NCBI RefSeq assembly: GCF_003086295.3
Contig: NC_092042.1
Coordinates: 39,169,419-39,233,418, forward strand
Length of the DNA: 64,000 bases
From: Arachis hypogaea
Taxonomy: Eukaryota > Streptophyta > Magnoliopsida > Fabales > Fabaceae
Reading direction: 5' to 3'
A program made the translations under genes and the position numbers. The notes under the pieces are model-generated. The model was not told where the DNA came from, ran no database searches, and saw only the letters and a list, made by a program, of their open reading frames with translations. Positions 1 through 9,520 of the stretch are shown here, in pieces; position 1 is the first letter of the stretch; each line of letters opens with the position of its first letter.

Positions 1-1821
1 TAGATCACACAGAGCTTTTTCAAAGATCATGGTGCCTATGGTACAAGGTATTAAGAACTTGCCAGGATCTTGTTTCTTTTGAGGTAGAATTTGCTGAATC
101 CAGGTATCCAGTTCACTAATGAGCAAGGGAGGTTCACTTTCCCAAGTCTCATTACCAAACAACTTGGCATTCAGCTTCATGATAGCTCCTAAGTATTGAG
201 CAACTTGCTCTCCAGTTACATCTTCATCCTCTTCAGAGGAAGAATAGTCTTCAGAGCTTATGAATGGCAGAAGGAGATTTAATGGAATCTCTATGGTCTC
301 TATGTGAGCCTCAGATTCCCTTGGATCCTTAATAGGAAACTCCTTCTTACTTGAGGGACGTCCCAGGAGGTCTTCCTCACTAGGATTTTCGTCCTCCTCC
401 TCCCTTGTGCATTCGGCCACATTGATTATATCAATGGCCTTGCACTCTCCTTTTGGATTCTCTTCTGTATTGCTTGGGAGAATACTGGGAGGAGTTTCAA
501 TGACTTTCTTACTCAGCTGGCCCACTTGTGCCTCCAGATTTCTGATGGAGGATCTTGTTTCACTCATGAAACTGAAAGTGGCTTTTGACAGATCAGAGAC
601 TAGATTGGCTAAATTAGAGGTGTTTTGTTCATAATTTTCTGTCTGTTGCTGAGAAGATGATGGATATGGCTTGCTATTGCTCAGCCTGTTGCGTCCACCA
701 TTGTTAAAGCCTTGTTGAGGCTTTTGTTGATCCTTCCATGAGAAATTTGGATGATTTCTCCATGATGAGTTATAGGTGTTTCCATAAGGTTCACCCATGT
801 AATTAACCTCTGCCATGGCAGGGTTCTCAAGATCATAAGCTTCTTCAGAAGCTGCCTCTCTAGTACTGTTGGATGCATGTTGCCATCCATTCAGATTTTG
901 AGAGATCATGTTGACCTGTTGAGTCAACACTTTGTTCTGAGCCAATATGGCATTCAGAGCATCAATTTCAAGAACTCCTTTCTTCTGAGGTATCCCATTA
1001 TTTACGGCATTCCTCTCAGAAGTGTACATGAATTGGTTGTTTGCAACCATATCAATGAGTTCTTGAGCCTCTTCAGGCGTTTTCTTTAGGTGAATAGATC
1101 CACCTGCAGAATGGTCCAATGACATTTTCGAAAATTCAGATAGACCATAATAGAATATATCTAATATGGTCCATTCTGAAAACATGTCAGATGGACATCT
1201 TTTGGTCAGCTGCTTGTATCTTTCCCAAGCTTCATAGAGGGATTCACCATCTTTTTGTTTGAAGGTTTGAACATCCACTCTCAGCTTGCTCAGCTTTTGA
1301 GAAGGAAAGAATTTATCCAAGAAGGCAGTGACCAGCTTATCCCAGGAGTCCAGGCTATCCTTAGGTTGTGAATCCAACCATATTCTAGCTCTGTCTCTTA
1401 CAGCAAAAGGGAAAAGCATGAGTCTGTAGACTTCAGGATCAACTCCATTCGTCTTTACAGTCTCACAGATCTGCAAGAACTCAGTTAAAAACTGATAAGG
1501 ATCTTCAGATGGAAGTCCATAAAACTTGCAGTTTTGTTGCATCAAGGCAACTAGCTGAGGTTTCAGCTCAAAGTTATTAGCTCCAATGGCAGGAATGGAG
1601 ATGCTTCTTCCATCAAATTTGGACGTTGGCTTTGTGAAGTCACCAAGCATTCTCCTTGCATTATTATTATTTTCGGCTGCCATCTCCTTCTCTTGTTCGA
1701 AAATTTCTGAAAGGTTACCTTTAGAATAATGTAATTTAGCTTCTCTTAATTTTCTTTTCAGAGTCCTTTCAGGTTCAGGATCAATTTCAACAAGAGTGCC
1801 TTTTTCCCTGTTCCTGCTCAT
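1..1821 (-). CDS. gag: gag-protease polyprotein of E1, open reading frame intact, C-terminus outside window
   Basis: I read this frame codon by codon from the ATG at 1821-1819 to base 1 and found no stop in 607 codons. It encodes the structural gag of a Ty3/gypsy element, which assembles the cytoplasmic particle, and runs in frame into the retropepsin-like protease. The gag domain lies at about residues 135-232 (WLDSQP, AWERYK, FYYGL, DHSAGGS). A Gln/Asn-rich stretch follows, then a coiled-coil-like segment, and the last residues (ALCDL) reach the protease active-site motif CDLGA just as the window ends. The related copies in E2 and D carry several nonsense codons and the E3 copy is deleted, so this is the best preserved gag of its type here. 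The first ATG after the leader was chosen because E2 and E3 start with the same MSR motif. Confidence 0.92.
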   Translation of the reverse strand, partial: MSRNREKGTLVEIDPEPERTLKRKLREAKLHYSKGNLSEIFEQEKEMAAENNNNARRMLGDFTKPTSKFDGRSISIPAIGANNFELKPQLVALMQQNCKFYGLPSEDPYQFLTEFLQICETVKTNGVDPEVYRLMLFPFAVRDRARIWLDSQPKDSLDSWDKLVTAFLDKFFPSQKLSKLRVDVQTFKQKDGESLYEAWERYKQLTKRCPSDMFSEWTILDIFYYGLSEFSKMSLDHSAGGSIHLKKTPEEAQELIDMVANNQFMYTSERNAVNNGIPQKKGVLEIDALNAILAQNKVLTQQVNMISQNLNGWQHASNSTREAASEEAYDLENPAMAEVNYMGEPYGNTYNSSWRNHPNFSWKDQQKPQQGFNNGGRNRLSNSKPYPSSSQQQTENYEQNTSNLANLVSDLSKATFSFMSETRSSIRNLEAQVGQLSKKVIETPPSILPSNTEENPKGECKAIDIINVAECTREEEDENPSEEDLLGRPSSKKEFPIKDPRESEAHIETIEIPLNLLLPFISSEDYSSSEEDEDVTGEQVAQYLGAIMKLNAKLFGNETWESEPPLLISELDTWIQQILPQKKQDPGKFLIPCTIGTMIFEKALCDL

Positions 1822-3315
1822 ATGAAAGAGAAGAAAACAAGAAAAGAAAGAGGAATCCTCTATGTCACAGTATAGAGATTCCTTTATGTTAGTAGAAGAA
1901 GAAAGGGGATAAGGATAATTGGATGGAGAGACGTGAGAAGGGATAGAAAATTAAATAATTAAATAGAATAAGTGAGAAGGGATAGAAAATTCAAAAATAA
2001 TTTTAAAAAGGGGTTAGTAATTTTCGAAAATTAGAGATAAGATGTAATTAAAATTAAAACATGAAACAATTAGTTAATTAAAAAGAATTTTTGAAAAAGG
2101 GGTGAGATATTTTCGAAAATTAGAGAGAGAAAAGTAGTTAGGTGGTTTTAAAAAAGATAAGAAACAAACAAAAAGTCAAATAGTTAGTTGAAAAAGATAT
2201 TAAAATCAAATTTGAAAAAGATAAGAAGATAAGAAGTTAGATAAGATATTTTGAAATCAAATATTGAAAAAGATAAAATTTTGAAAAGGATAAGATAAAA
2301 AGATAAGATAAAAAATTTTAAGAGAAAGATATTTTGAAAAAGATTTAATTTTTAAAATGACTTAACTAACAAGAAACTACAAGATAAGATTCTAGAATTT
2401 AAAGATTGAACCTTTCTTAACAAGAAAGTAACAAACTTCAAATTTTTGAATCAATCACATTAATTGTTAGCATATTTTCGAAAATATGGTATAAAAGATA
2501 AGAAAAAGATTTTGAAAAATAATTTTTAAAATTTTCGAAAATAAGAAAAAAAATGGAAAAGATATGATTTTTGAAAAAGATTTTGAAAAGATAAGATTTT
2601 TAAAATTGAAATTTTGACTTGACTTGTGAGAAACAACTAATTTTGAAAATTTTTGACCAAGTCAACCCAAAATTTCGAAAATTTGGAGGGAAATAAGGAA
2701 AAGATATTTTTTTAATTTTTGAATTTTTTTAATCATGAGAGATAAAAACACAAACATGACCCAAAATATGAAAATTTTGGATCAAATACATGATGCATGC
2801 AAGAACACTATGAATGTCAAGATGAACACCAAGAACACTTTGAAGATCATGATGAACATCAAGAATATTTTTTTGAAATTTTTTTTGAAGCAAAGAAAAT
2901 ATGCAAGACACCAAACTTAAAAATCTTTAATGCATGGACACTAACAAACAAAAAATGCATATGAAAAACAACAAACAACACAAAACAAGAAAACATCAAG
3001 ATCAAACAAGAGGACTTATCAAGAACAACTTGAAGATCATGAAGAACACTATGAATGCATGGAATTTTCGAAAAATGCAAGAAAAATTTTTAAAAGCATG
3101 CAATTGACACCAAACTTAAAAGTTGACTCAAGACTCAAACAAGAAACACAAAATATTTTTTGATTTTTATGATTTTATGATTTTTTTGTATTTTTTTTCG
3201 AAAATATTTTTTGGAAACACGAAAAAGAAAAGAAAAATTTTAAAAAAAGTTTTGGAAAAGAAAATTACCTAATCTGAGCAACAAGATGAACCGTCAGTTG
3301 TCCATATTCGAACAA
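1822..3315 (-). other. E1 5' leader (untranslated), AT-rich
   Basis: No credible gene lies between the PBS and gag. The stretch is very A/T-rich and holds at least seven copies of the palindrome ATTTTCGAAAAT or close variants (near 2021, 2109, 2472, 2530, 2671, 3063 and 3197). The copy at 2472-2487 is a perfect 16-base palindrome. The minus strand also carries the family motif TAAGTTTGGTGT near 2910-2921 and 3108-3117. Equivalent leaders in E2, E3 and A1 share both motifs. Confidence 0.75.
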
Positions 3316-3333
3316 TCCCCGGCAACGGCGCCA
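3316..3333 (-). promoter_or_regulatory. Primer-binding site, tRNA-Asp type (E1)
   Basis: The 18 bases TGGCGCCGTTGCCGGGGA on the minus strand are complementary to the 3' end of plant tRNA-Asp(GUC) including CCA, as I remember that sequence. They lie six bases inside the LTR end, where reverse transcription would be primed. Confidence 0.93.
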
Positions 3334-3339
3334 AAAACT

Positions 3340-5025
3340 TGGTGGACGAAATTGTTATTCATGTGTTATTCCATTTTGCAAAATTCATTGCTTTTCATTC
3401 CCTAGTAATGGCGCCAAAAACATGATGCCAATACCATGGTTCACAACTTCGTTCAACTTAACCAGCAAGTGTACTAGGTCATCCAAGTAATACCTTACGT
3501 GAGTAAGGGTCGATCCTACGGAGATTGTTGGTATGAAGCAAGCTATGGTCACCTTGTAAATCCCAGTTAGGCAGATTAAATCGGTTTATGGTTTCGAAAA
3601 CTAATAATAAAAAGAAAATAAAAGGGATAGAAATACTTATGTAAATCAATAGTGGGAATTTCAGATAAGTGTATGGAGATGTTGTGCTCCTCTTGAATCT
3701 CTACTTTCTTATTACATTCTTCCAATCCTTCTTACTCCTTTCCATGGCAAGTTGTATGTAGGGCATCACCGTTGTCAATGGCTACATCCCATCCTCTCAG
3801 TGAAAATGGTCTTATGCTCTGTCACATCACGGCTAATCATCTGTCGGTTCTCAATCAGGTTGGAATAGAATCCCTTGATTCTTTTGCGTTTGTCATCACG
3901 CCCAGCCTTCAGGAGTTTGAAGCTCGTCACAGTCATTCAATCCCAGAATCCTACTCGGAATACCATAGACAAGGTTTAGACTTTCCAGATCCTCATGAAT
4001 GCCGCCATCTATCTAGCTTATACCACGAAGATTCTGTTGGGGAATCTAAGAGATATGTGCCCGGCCTAAGGTAGAACAGAAGTGGTTGTCAATCACGCGC
4101 GTTCATAGGTGAGAATGATGATGAGTGTCACGGATCATCACATTCATCAAAGTGTTATGCAACATATATCTTGGAATAAGAATAAAAGAGAATTGAATAG
4201 AAAGTAATAGTAATTGTATTGAAACTTGAGGTACAGCAGAGCTCCACACCCTTAATCTATGGTGTGCAGAAACTCCACCGTTGAAAATACATAAGTGAAA
4301 GGTTCAGGCATGGCCGAATGGCCAGCCCCCAAAACGTGATCAATAGTCTCCTAAGATGAAGGATAAAACAAAACTGAGACCAAAGATGAAACGTGGTCAA
4401 AAGACGACTAATACACTAGTAAAAAGTCTTATTTATACTAAACTAGCTACTAGGGTTTACATGAGTAAGTAATTGATGCATAAATCCACTTCCGGGGTCC
4501 ACTTGGTGTATTTTTGGGCTGAGCTTGATCTATCCACGAGCTGAGGCTTTTCTTGGAGTTGAACTCCAAGTTATGACGTGTTTTGGGCGTTCAACTCCGG
4601 ATCATGACGTTTTTCTGGCGTTTAACTCCAGACAGCAGCATGTACTTGGCGTTGACGTCGTTAATTTCTGAATAAAGTATGGACTATTATATATTTCTGG
4701 AAAGCTCTGGATGTCTACTTTCCAACGCCGTTAAGAGCGCGCCAATTGGAGTTCTGTAGCTCCAGAAAATCCATTTCGAGTGCAGGGAGGTCAGAATCCA
4801 ACAGCATCAGCAGTCCTTTTGTCAGCCTTTTTCAGAGTTTTGCTCAAGTCCCTCAATTTCAGCCAGAAATTACCTGAAATCACAGAAAAACACACAATCT
4901 CATAGTAAAGTCCAGAAATGTGAATTTAACATAAAAACTAATGAAAACATCCCTAAAAGTAGCTTGAACTTACTAAAAACTACCTAAAAACAATGCCAAA
5001 AAGCGTATAAATTATCCGCTCATCA
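3340..5025 (-). repeat. E1 5' LTR
   Basis: The 1686-base LTR begins TGATGAGCGG at 5025 and ends CACCA at 3340 (minus strand). It aligns over its length with the LTRs at 11988, 20435, 38789, 51601 and 58376. It contains the conserved U5 segment with a small hairpin followed by the TTACTTGGACGACC block, and a decayed copy of the PBS near its 3' end. Confidence 0.93.
3399..3416 (-). other. Fossil primer-binding site inside the E1 LTR
   Basis: The minus strand reads TGGCGCCATTACTAGGGA, matching the functional PBS at 14 of 18 positions and preceded by the same T-run. It sits about 80 bases upstream of the real PBS, inside the LTR. All other Feral-type LTRs here have a more decayed sequence at the same place (5026-5423 fragment, E2, solo LTR, E3); the autonomous A1 LTR lacks it. 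Confidence 0.8.
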
Positions 5026-5423
5026 CTTGCCATGGAAAGGAGTAAGAAGGATTGGATGAAGACAGTAGGAAAGTAGAGAGATGGAAGGGACAAAGCATCT
5101 CCATACGCTTATCTGAAATTCTCACCAATGAATTACATAAGTATCTCTATCTTTATGCTTTATTCATATATCATTCATAACCATTTGAATCTGCCTGACT
5201 GAGATTTACAAGGTGACCATAGCTTGCTTCATACCAACAATCTCCGTGGGATCGACCCTTACTCGCGTAAGGTTTATTACTTGGACGACCCAGTGCACTT
5301 GCTGGTTAGTTGTGCAAAGTTGTGAAATTATGTTTAGACCATGGTATTGAGCACCAAGTCTTTGGAGCCATTACCAGGGACTGTTTGAGTTGTGAAAAGA
5401 ATGAATCACAATTTCGTGCACCA
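5026..5423 (+). repeat. 3' fragment of a Feral-type LTR interrupted by E1
   Basis: Starting at CTTGCCATGG, this is the last 398 bases of a plus-strand LTR of the same family as E1, ending in GTGCACCA at 5423. No PBS follows, so it was either the 3' LTR of an element further left or a solo LTR. The next five bases, TCTAC (5424-5428), would be its target duplication. The missing 5' part of this LTR should lie to the left of E1, outside the window. Confidence 0.88.
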
Positions 5424-5655
5424 TCTACCATGGTGAAAAGGCGACACAAAACAAGGAGTTAGAGATCTTCCTCCTGGAGGATCCACTCGCAACTGAAAAT
5501 TGAGCTACTGAAGTGTCCAACTTAAGGACGTTAAAGCAAAGTGCTAGGTGGGAGACAACCCACCACGGTATGATCGTTCCTCTTCTTCTCCTTCTCTTCC
5601 CTCATCTATAACTCTTCTCCATACCACTGCCTATATCTTGCACCTCATCTGCATC
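5424..5655 (+). other. Fragment of an element's gag/ORF2 intergenic region
   Basis: This stretch resembles 22690-22800 of family B: a GTCCAACTTAAGGAC-type stretch, then GTGCTAGGTGGGAGACAACC, then a pyrimidine-rich tract. It therefore seems to be the end of a gag-like ORF plus the inter-ORF hairpin of an otherwise unseen plus-strand element. No usable ORF remains. Confidence 0.6.
5547..5564 (+). promoter_or_regulatory. Inter-ORF hairpin, AGACAA loop
   Basis: GGTGGG (5547-5552) pairs with CCCACC (5559-5564) around the loop AGACAA. It is identical to the hairpin at 22758-22775 and of the same class as those of E2, A1 and D. Confidence 0.75.
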
Positions 5656-6633
5656 TGATGCATGTGGAAATTGTCTCTCAACAAATTTCCTTCGGCAAGT
5701 GTACCGAAATTGTCGTCAAGTAAAAACTCACAATAGAGTGAGGTCGAATCCCACAGGGATTGATTGATCAAGCAACTTTAAATGGGAAGAATGTTCTAGT
5801 TAAGCTAATTCAGAATTTGGGTTGAGAGTTGCAGAAAATAAAATGGCGGTAATGTAAATGACAGGAAGAGTAAATGCTAGAATTAAAGAGCTGGAAGTAA
5901 ATGACTGAAATTAAATTGCAGAATTGTAAATGGGAATGGGGTGTTTGCTCATGAAAATAAACGCAGAAATTAAAGAGAATGGGTGAGATTAGAATTGGGA
6001 AGTTCATTGGGCACAGGAGATGTTGCAATTCTCCGGATCAAGTTCATTTTCATCTCTTCCTCAATCGATGCACTCATTGATCTCCTTGGCAATCTTAATT
6101 GATTGAATTACAATTTCTTGTAATTCAATCTCTCAAATCTTGATCAATAGCCAATTCCTTGGTCAATTTCTCATGAGAAGAGATGAAGTATGGTCACTGA
6201 TTATACCACATGCATTTCCCAAATCAAGTATTGAGAGGATTATAGTCACATATCCATCCAAACCCAATTTGGTCCAGCATGAGAAAGCATTTCTAGCTTG
6301 ATCTCTTCATTCCTCTTTCAAGGTTCAGAAGAGATCCAAGTTTGAATAGTTTCTTTTCCAAGATAACTACCCAATAGGATGAAGATCGAAAGCTTTCAAG
6401 TAAAATCAAGAGAAAAGATAGAAGAAGAATGAAGAAAACTAGTATTGATCCATCAAATTACAACAGAGCTCCCTAACCCAATGAAATGGGTTTAGTTGTT
6501 CATAGCTCTAGAAAATGAAAACAAAGATGGAGAATACATCCTCGAACTAGAAGGGCAGAAAAAGTAAAATATAGAGAGTAATGCTTCCAATTTCCCAGCT
6601 TCCAGAACTCCTTAAATAATTCAAAGCTACTCC

Positions 6634-6641
6634 TATATATA
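6634..6641 (-). promoter_or_regulatory. Probable TATA box of the family C LTR
   Basis: TATATATAGGAG reads on the minus strand at the start of the LTR stretch before U5. The same sequence occurs at the equivalent place in the other family C LTR (34515-34522), which supports a promoter role. Confidence 0.6.
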
Positions 6642-6775
6642 CTACTCTTCTCAGCTTCTAGTTGGTTCTTCAAGTCTTGGGCCTTTGGATTTTGAGTTTG
6701 AAGCAGTTCTTTTCTTCATTTGGGCTTGGTTTCACTTGCAGAGAGAAAGTGTGAAGTGGGCAGAGACTTTAGCTC

Positions 6776-7740
6776 AGGACGTTAGGGGTGTTAACATTTA
6801 GTGAAAGTTTGAGTTCGAGAACGTTAGTGACACTCAACATTGTCACTAACGTTCCAATGTACCCCTTTTGCTTCACGTTAGAACTCACGTTAACTATGTT
6901 AACGTGGCTTCTAACGTGGCCTTGCTAACCTTCGAGAACGTTAGTGACATTCAACATTGTCACTAACGTTCCAATGTGCCCCTATGTCTCACGTTAGAGT
7001 CCACGTTAACTAGGTTAACGTGGCTTCTAACGTGGCCTTGCCAACCTTCGAGAACGTTAGTGACACTCAACATTGTCATTAACGTTCCAATGTGCCCCTA
7101 TGTCTCACGTTAGAGTCCACGTTAACTAGATTAACGTGGCTTCTAACGTGGCCATTCTTAGCCATCCCCAACATTAGTGACAATGTTGAGTGTCACTAAC
7201 GTTGGCTCATCATTCACTCATCATCGTTAGCTTCCACGTTAACTAAGTTAACGTGGAAGTTAACGTGGCTCCTTGGGGTTTTGTGGTTGCTTCCAACGTT
7301 AGTGACAATGTTGGGTGTCACTAACGTTGTCGACCACCTTTGCCTCTTACGTTAGCTCCCATGTTAACCAAGTTAACGTGGTACATTGCATCTTAGGCCA
7401 ACGTTAGTGACAATGTTGAATGTCACTAACGTTGGCTTCTTTCCCCCTTTTAACGTTAGAGGTCACGTTAACTAAGTTAACGTGGACTCTAACGTGGCCA
7501 CTTATGATCATTGGCCAACGTTGGTGATAATGTTAAGTGTCACTAACGTTGGCTCAAAGTCCCTTCTTCACATTAGAGTTCACGTTAACTTAGTTAACGT
7601 GACTCTTAACGTGGGCAATGATGGCTTCGAGAGCGTTATTGGCAATCACTTTTCTCATTAACTTTGCAAGTTACTCCCATTCCACGTTAGTGGCCACGTT
7701 AATTAGATTAACGTGACTGCTAAGTGGTTCTTCCTTGCTT
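6776..7740. repeat. Array of AACGTT/GTTAAC palindromes in family C LTR
   Basis: The U3 part of this LTR is a run of imperfect modules of two kinds. One is an inverted repeat built on AACGTTAGTGACA ... TGTCACTAACGTT; the other is CACGTTAACT ... AGTTAACGTGG. They alternate with short unrelated spacers over nearly 1 kb. The other family C LTR has the same array at 34660-35570 with many point differences that leave most arms pairable. Confidence 0.9.
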
Positions 7741-7992
7741 CCTTTGGTCCTGAAATCAAGCAATAGAGTGCATCAAAGTTCTAGTCCAAGTCATGGGTAA
7801 TGCAACATACAATTTGTCACTAAATTCATGCAAAATCCTCATGAAATAATGTAAAATGCACAATTTATGCTTGAATCAAGGTGTAAGTGAATATCTACCC
7901 AAAACTAGCTAATTTCCTAAGGAAATGCATGAAACTACCCTAAAAACAGTAAAGAAAAGGTCAGTGAAACTGGACAAGATGCCCTGGCATCA

Positions 7993-9520
7993 CAACACCA
8001 AACTTAAAGCTTGCTTGTCCCTAAGCAAGTACTGGAACAAGAGAATGATGAATGGAATGCCAAGAGAAATGAGTCATTCTTGTGGAAGTCATGTTACTGA
8101 TTTTATGGTGGTTTCATGCATAGCAACTTAGGTTCATTCCTGGCTTTCAGACCTTTATCATGTCCTAGAATACTTACTGTGATTGCATCCCATGAGACCT
8201 TTATTCACTGATCCTTATGTTGTTATTTCAGGGCTTATTTTTGTTCTTAAGCTAAGTGTTCTGTAAGGGGGCAACTCTTTAAGGTAAGCTTTCAGCCAGC
8301 ACTCCCGAACCAGTTGGTTCAGGTGCTAGGTGTTGAAGCACCCCTAAGGACTTACTTGCTCAAGTATCTCCCCCATACATACACACCACAGGCACATAGT
8401 TTATTTATTTTCTTTTCTTGAGACCTTGGTGTCCAGCACCTCTTTGGGTTACTAAATGCTCTGTAGTGATGGTTACTCTTGATAGTGGACTTTCAGCTGA
8501 TAATCCCGAGTTAGTTAACCCAAGTTACCAGGTGATAAGGCACCCCTAAGAGCTTATTCATCCAAGTAGATCCCTCACACAGGAACACCACAGACACATG
8601 CCTCAAGATTACAACCATTGGTGCCTAGCCTTATTGCTTACTCTTTTTCTTTTGTTTTTTTTCACTTTAAGTGTTCTTTCCTTTTCTCTTATTAGGATCT
8701 TGCTATTTACTTAGTCTCATGGGTGTATTCAAAGCAAAGTATTCAGGACAGATAGTTGTCTTCCCCCCCTCATGGTTAAACCAACTTAGCTAACTTATTA
8801 TCACACCAAAGATTCAGAAAATTACTCCATATTATGAACTCCACTCTGGACTTTTGAAACATAAACATTCTCTTCTTCATTTGATTTTAAAGACAAGCAT
8901 ACAATAAGCAAAGATATGATGCAGTGACACTTAAACCAGAAATCATAGACCTAAGCAATAAAGCTTAAAATGCAGAATTGAAAAGGTTCTAATCAACACA
9001 TGACTATTAATTAGCAGTGCATTCGGACTTCCAATGTTTAACACGATGAGTAGATGGAATTAAGTAGCAATACAACCTTTGGGAGACGGTTTGCTATACC
9101 AATCCAGTTGCCCTCTTGTTGTCATTGCCATAGTTCTTGATGCTTCACTTTCTTAGTTGAAGGTGCACCATCTCCTCATAAGCTTCCTGTAAGGTTATTG
9201 GAAGTTGCTTGTTTCCCCAAGTACTTGAGGAATAGTCAGCTCGCATGTATGCTTATGATTTCTGGACTTATTTTTGGTGTGTGAACACCAAACTTAGTTC
9301 CGTGCCTAGTGCCAAACTTTGCATATATGCTGAGAACCTCATATCTTGTTGTTAACAAAACACTTATTAACTAAAGTCTAACTACATCTAAGTGGTTTCC
9401 CTTGATTGGTTGGAGCTAGCAATGTGTTTTGGGAGTGAAGTGTAATTCTAAATACTGTCCTTTGGTGGAACACCAAACCTAGAATTACACTATCACTCTT
9501 GGATTGTTCTGGTGTGGAAC
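7993..9520 (-). other. Family C 3' UTR
   Basis: No gene can be supported here. On the minus strand this is the sequence just before the 3' LTR. It holds the AGGGAC-loop hairpin (8010-8029), three AAGTTTGGTGT-type motifs (near 7996, 9285 and 9469), and a diverged tandem duplication (about 8276-8405 and 8490-8605). Each duplicate ends in a CATGTGTCTGTGG-like box (8386-8398 and 8588-8600) that also occurs twice in the A1 3' UTR. Confidence 0.7.
8010..8029 (-). promoter_or_regulatory. Hairpin preceding the family C 3' LTR
   Basis: CTTGCTT and AAGCAAG form a 7-base-pair stem around AGGGAC (minus strand), followed by TTTAAGTTTGGTGTTG and then the LTR. It is the family C version of the AGGA-loop hairpin seen in every other family. 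Confidence 0.7.

Larger units (their letters stand above)
1..5025 (-). mobile_element. E1: Feral/FIDEL-like LTR retrotransposon, truncated by window edge
   Basis: The element reads right to left: 5' LTR (3340-5025), tRNA-Asp PBS (3316-3333), a long AT-rich leader, and a gag-protease frame that is still open at base 1. Its LTR and gag closely resemble those of E2 and E3 further along, so it belongs to the same family, which I take from memory to be the peanut FIDEL/Feral group. It is inserted in another LTR of the same family lying in the opposite orientation (5026-5423). The five bases CTTGC at 5026-5030 should be the target-site duplication, to be matched outside the window. Whether it carries RT and integrase cannot be seen. 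Confidence 0.9.
5656..7992 (-). repeat. Family C 3' LTR
   Basis: The 2337-base LTR starts TGATGCCAGGG at 7992 and ends GCATCA at 5656 (minus strand). It is clearly homologous to 33588-35833 but visibly diverged, more so than any other LTR pair here. A U5 hairpin (CTCAC 5727-5731 with GTGAG 5738-5742) is followed on the minus strand by the TTACTTGACGAC block shared with the other families. Confidence 0.88.
5656..9520 (-). mobile_element. Family C element, 3' half (3' LTR plus 3' UTR)
   Basis: A minus-strand LTR (5656-7992) has no PBS on its left, but on its right has the hairpin and AAGTTTGGTGT block that precede 3' LTRs in this window, so it is a 3' LTR with its internal region to the right. 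That region continues to 9520, where family B begins. The matching gag-pol and 5' LTR are most likely 29979-35833, the two halves being separated by the family B insertion. The outer flanking five bases, GCATC (5651-5655) and GTGGC (35834-35838), do not match, so a single simple insertion is not proven. Confidence 0.75.

Noticed and set aside
3772..4074. 100-codon frame in the E1 LTR, also found near 42638 and 61925 in the A1 LTRs
   Set aside because: It is antisense to the LTR and shared only because the LTRs are related; no domain and no conserved start.
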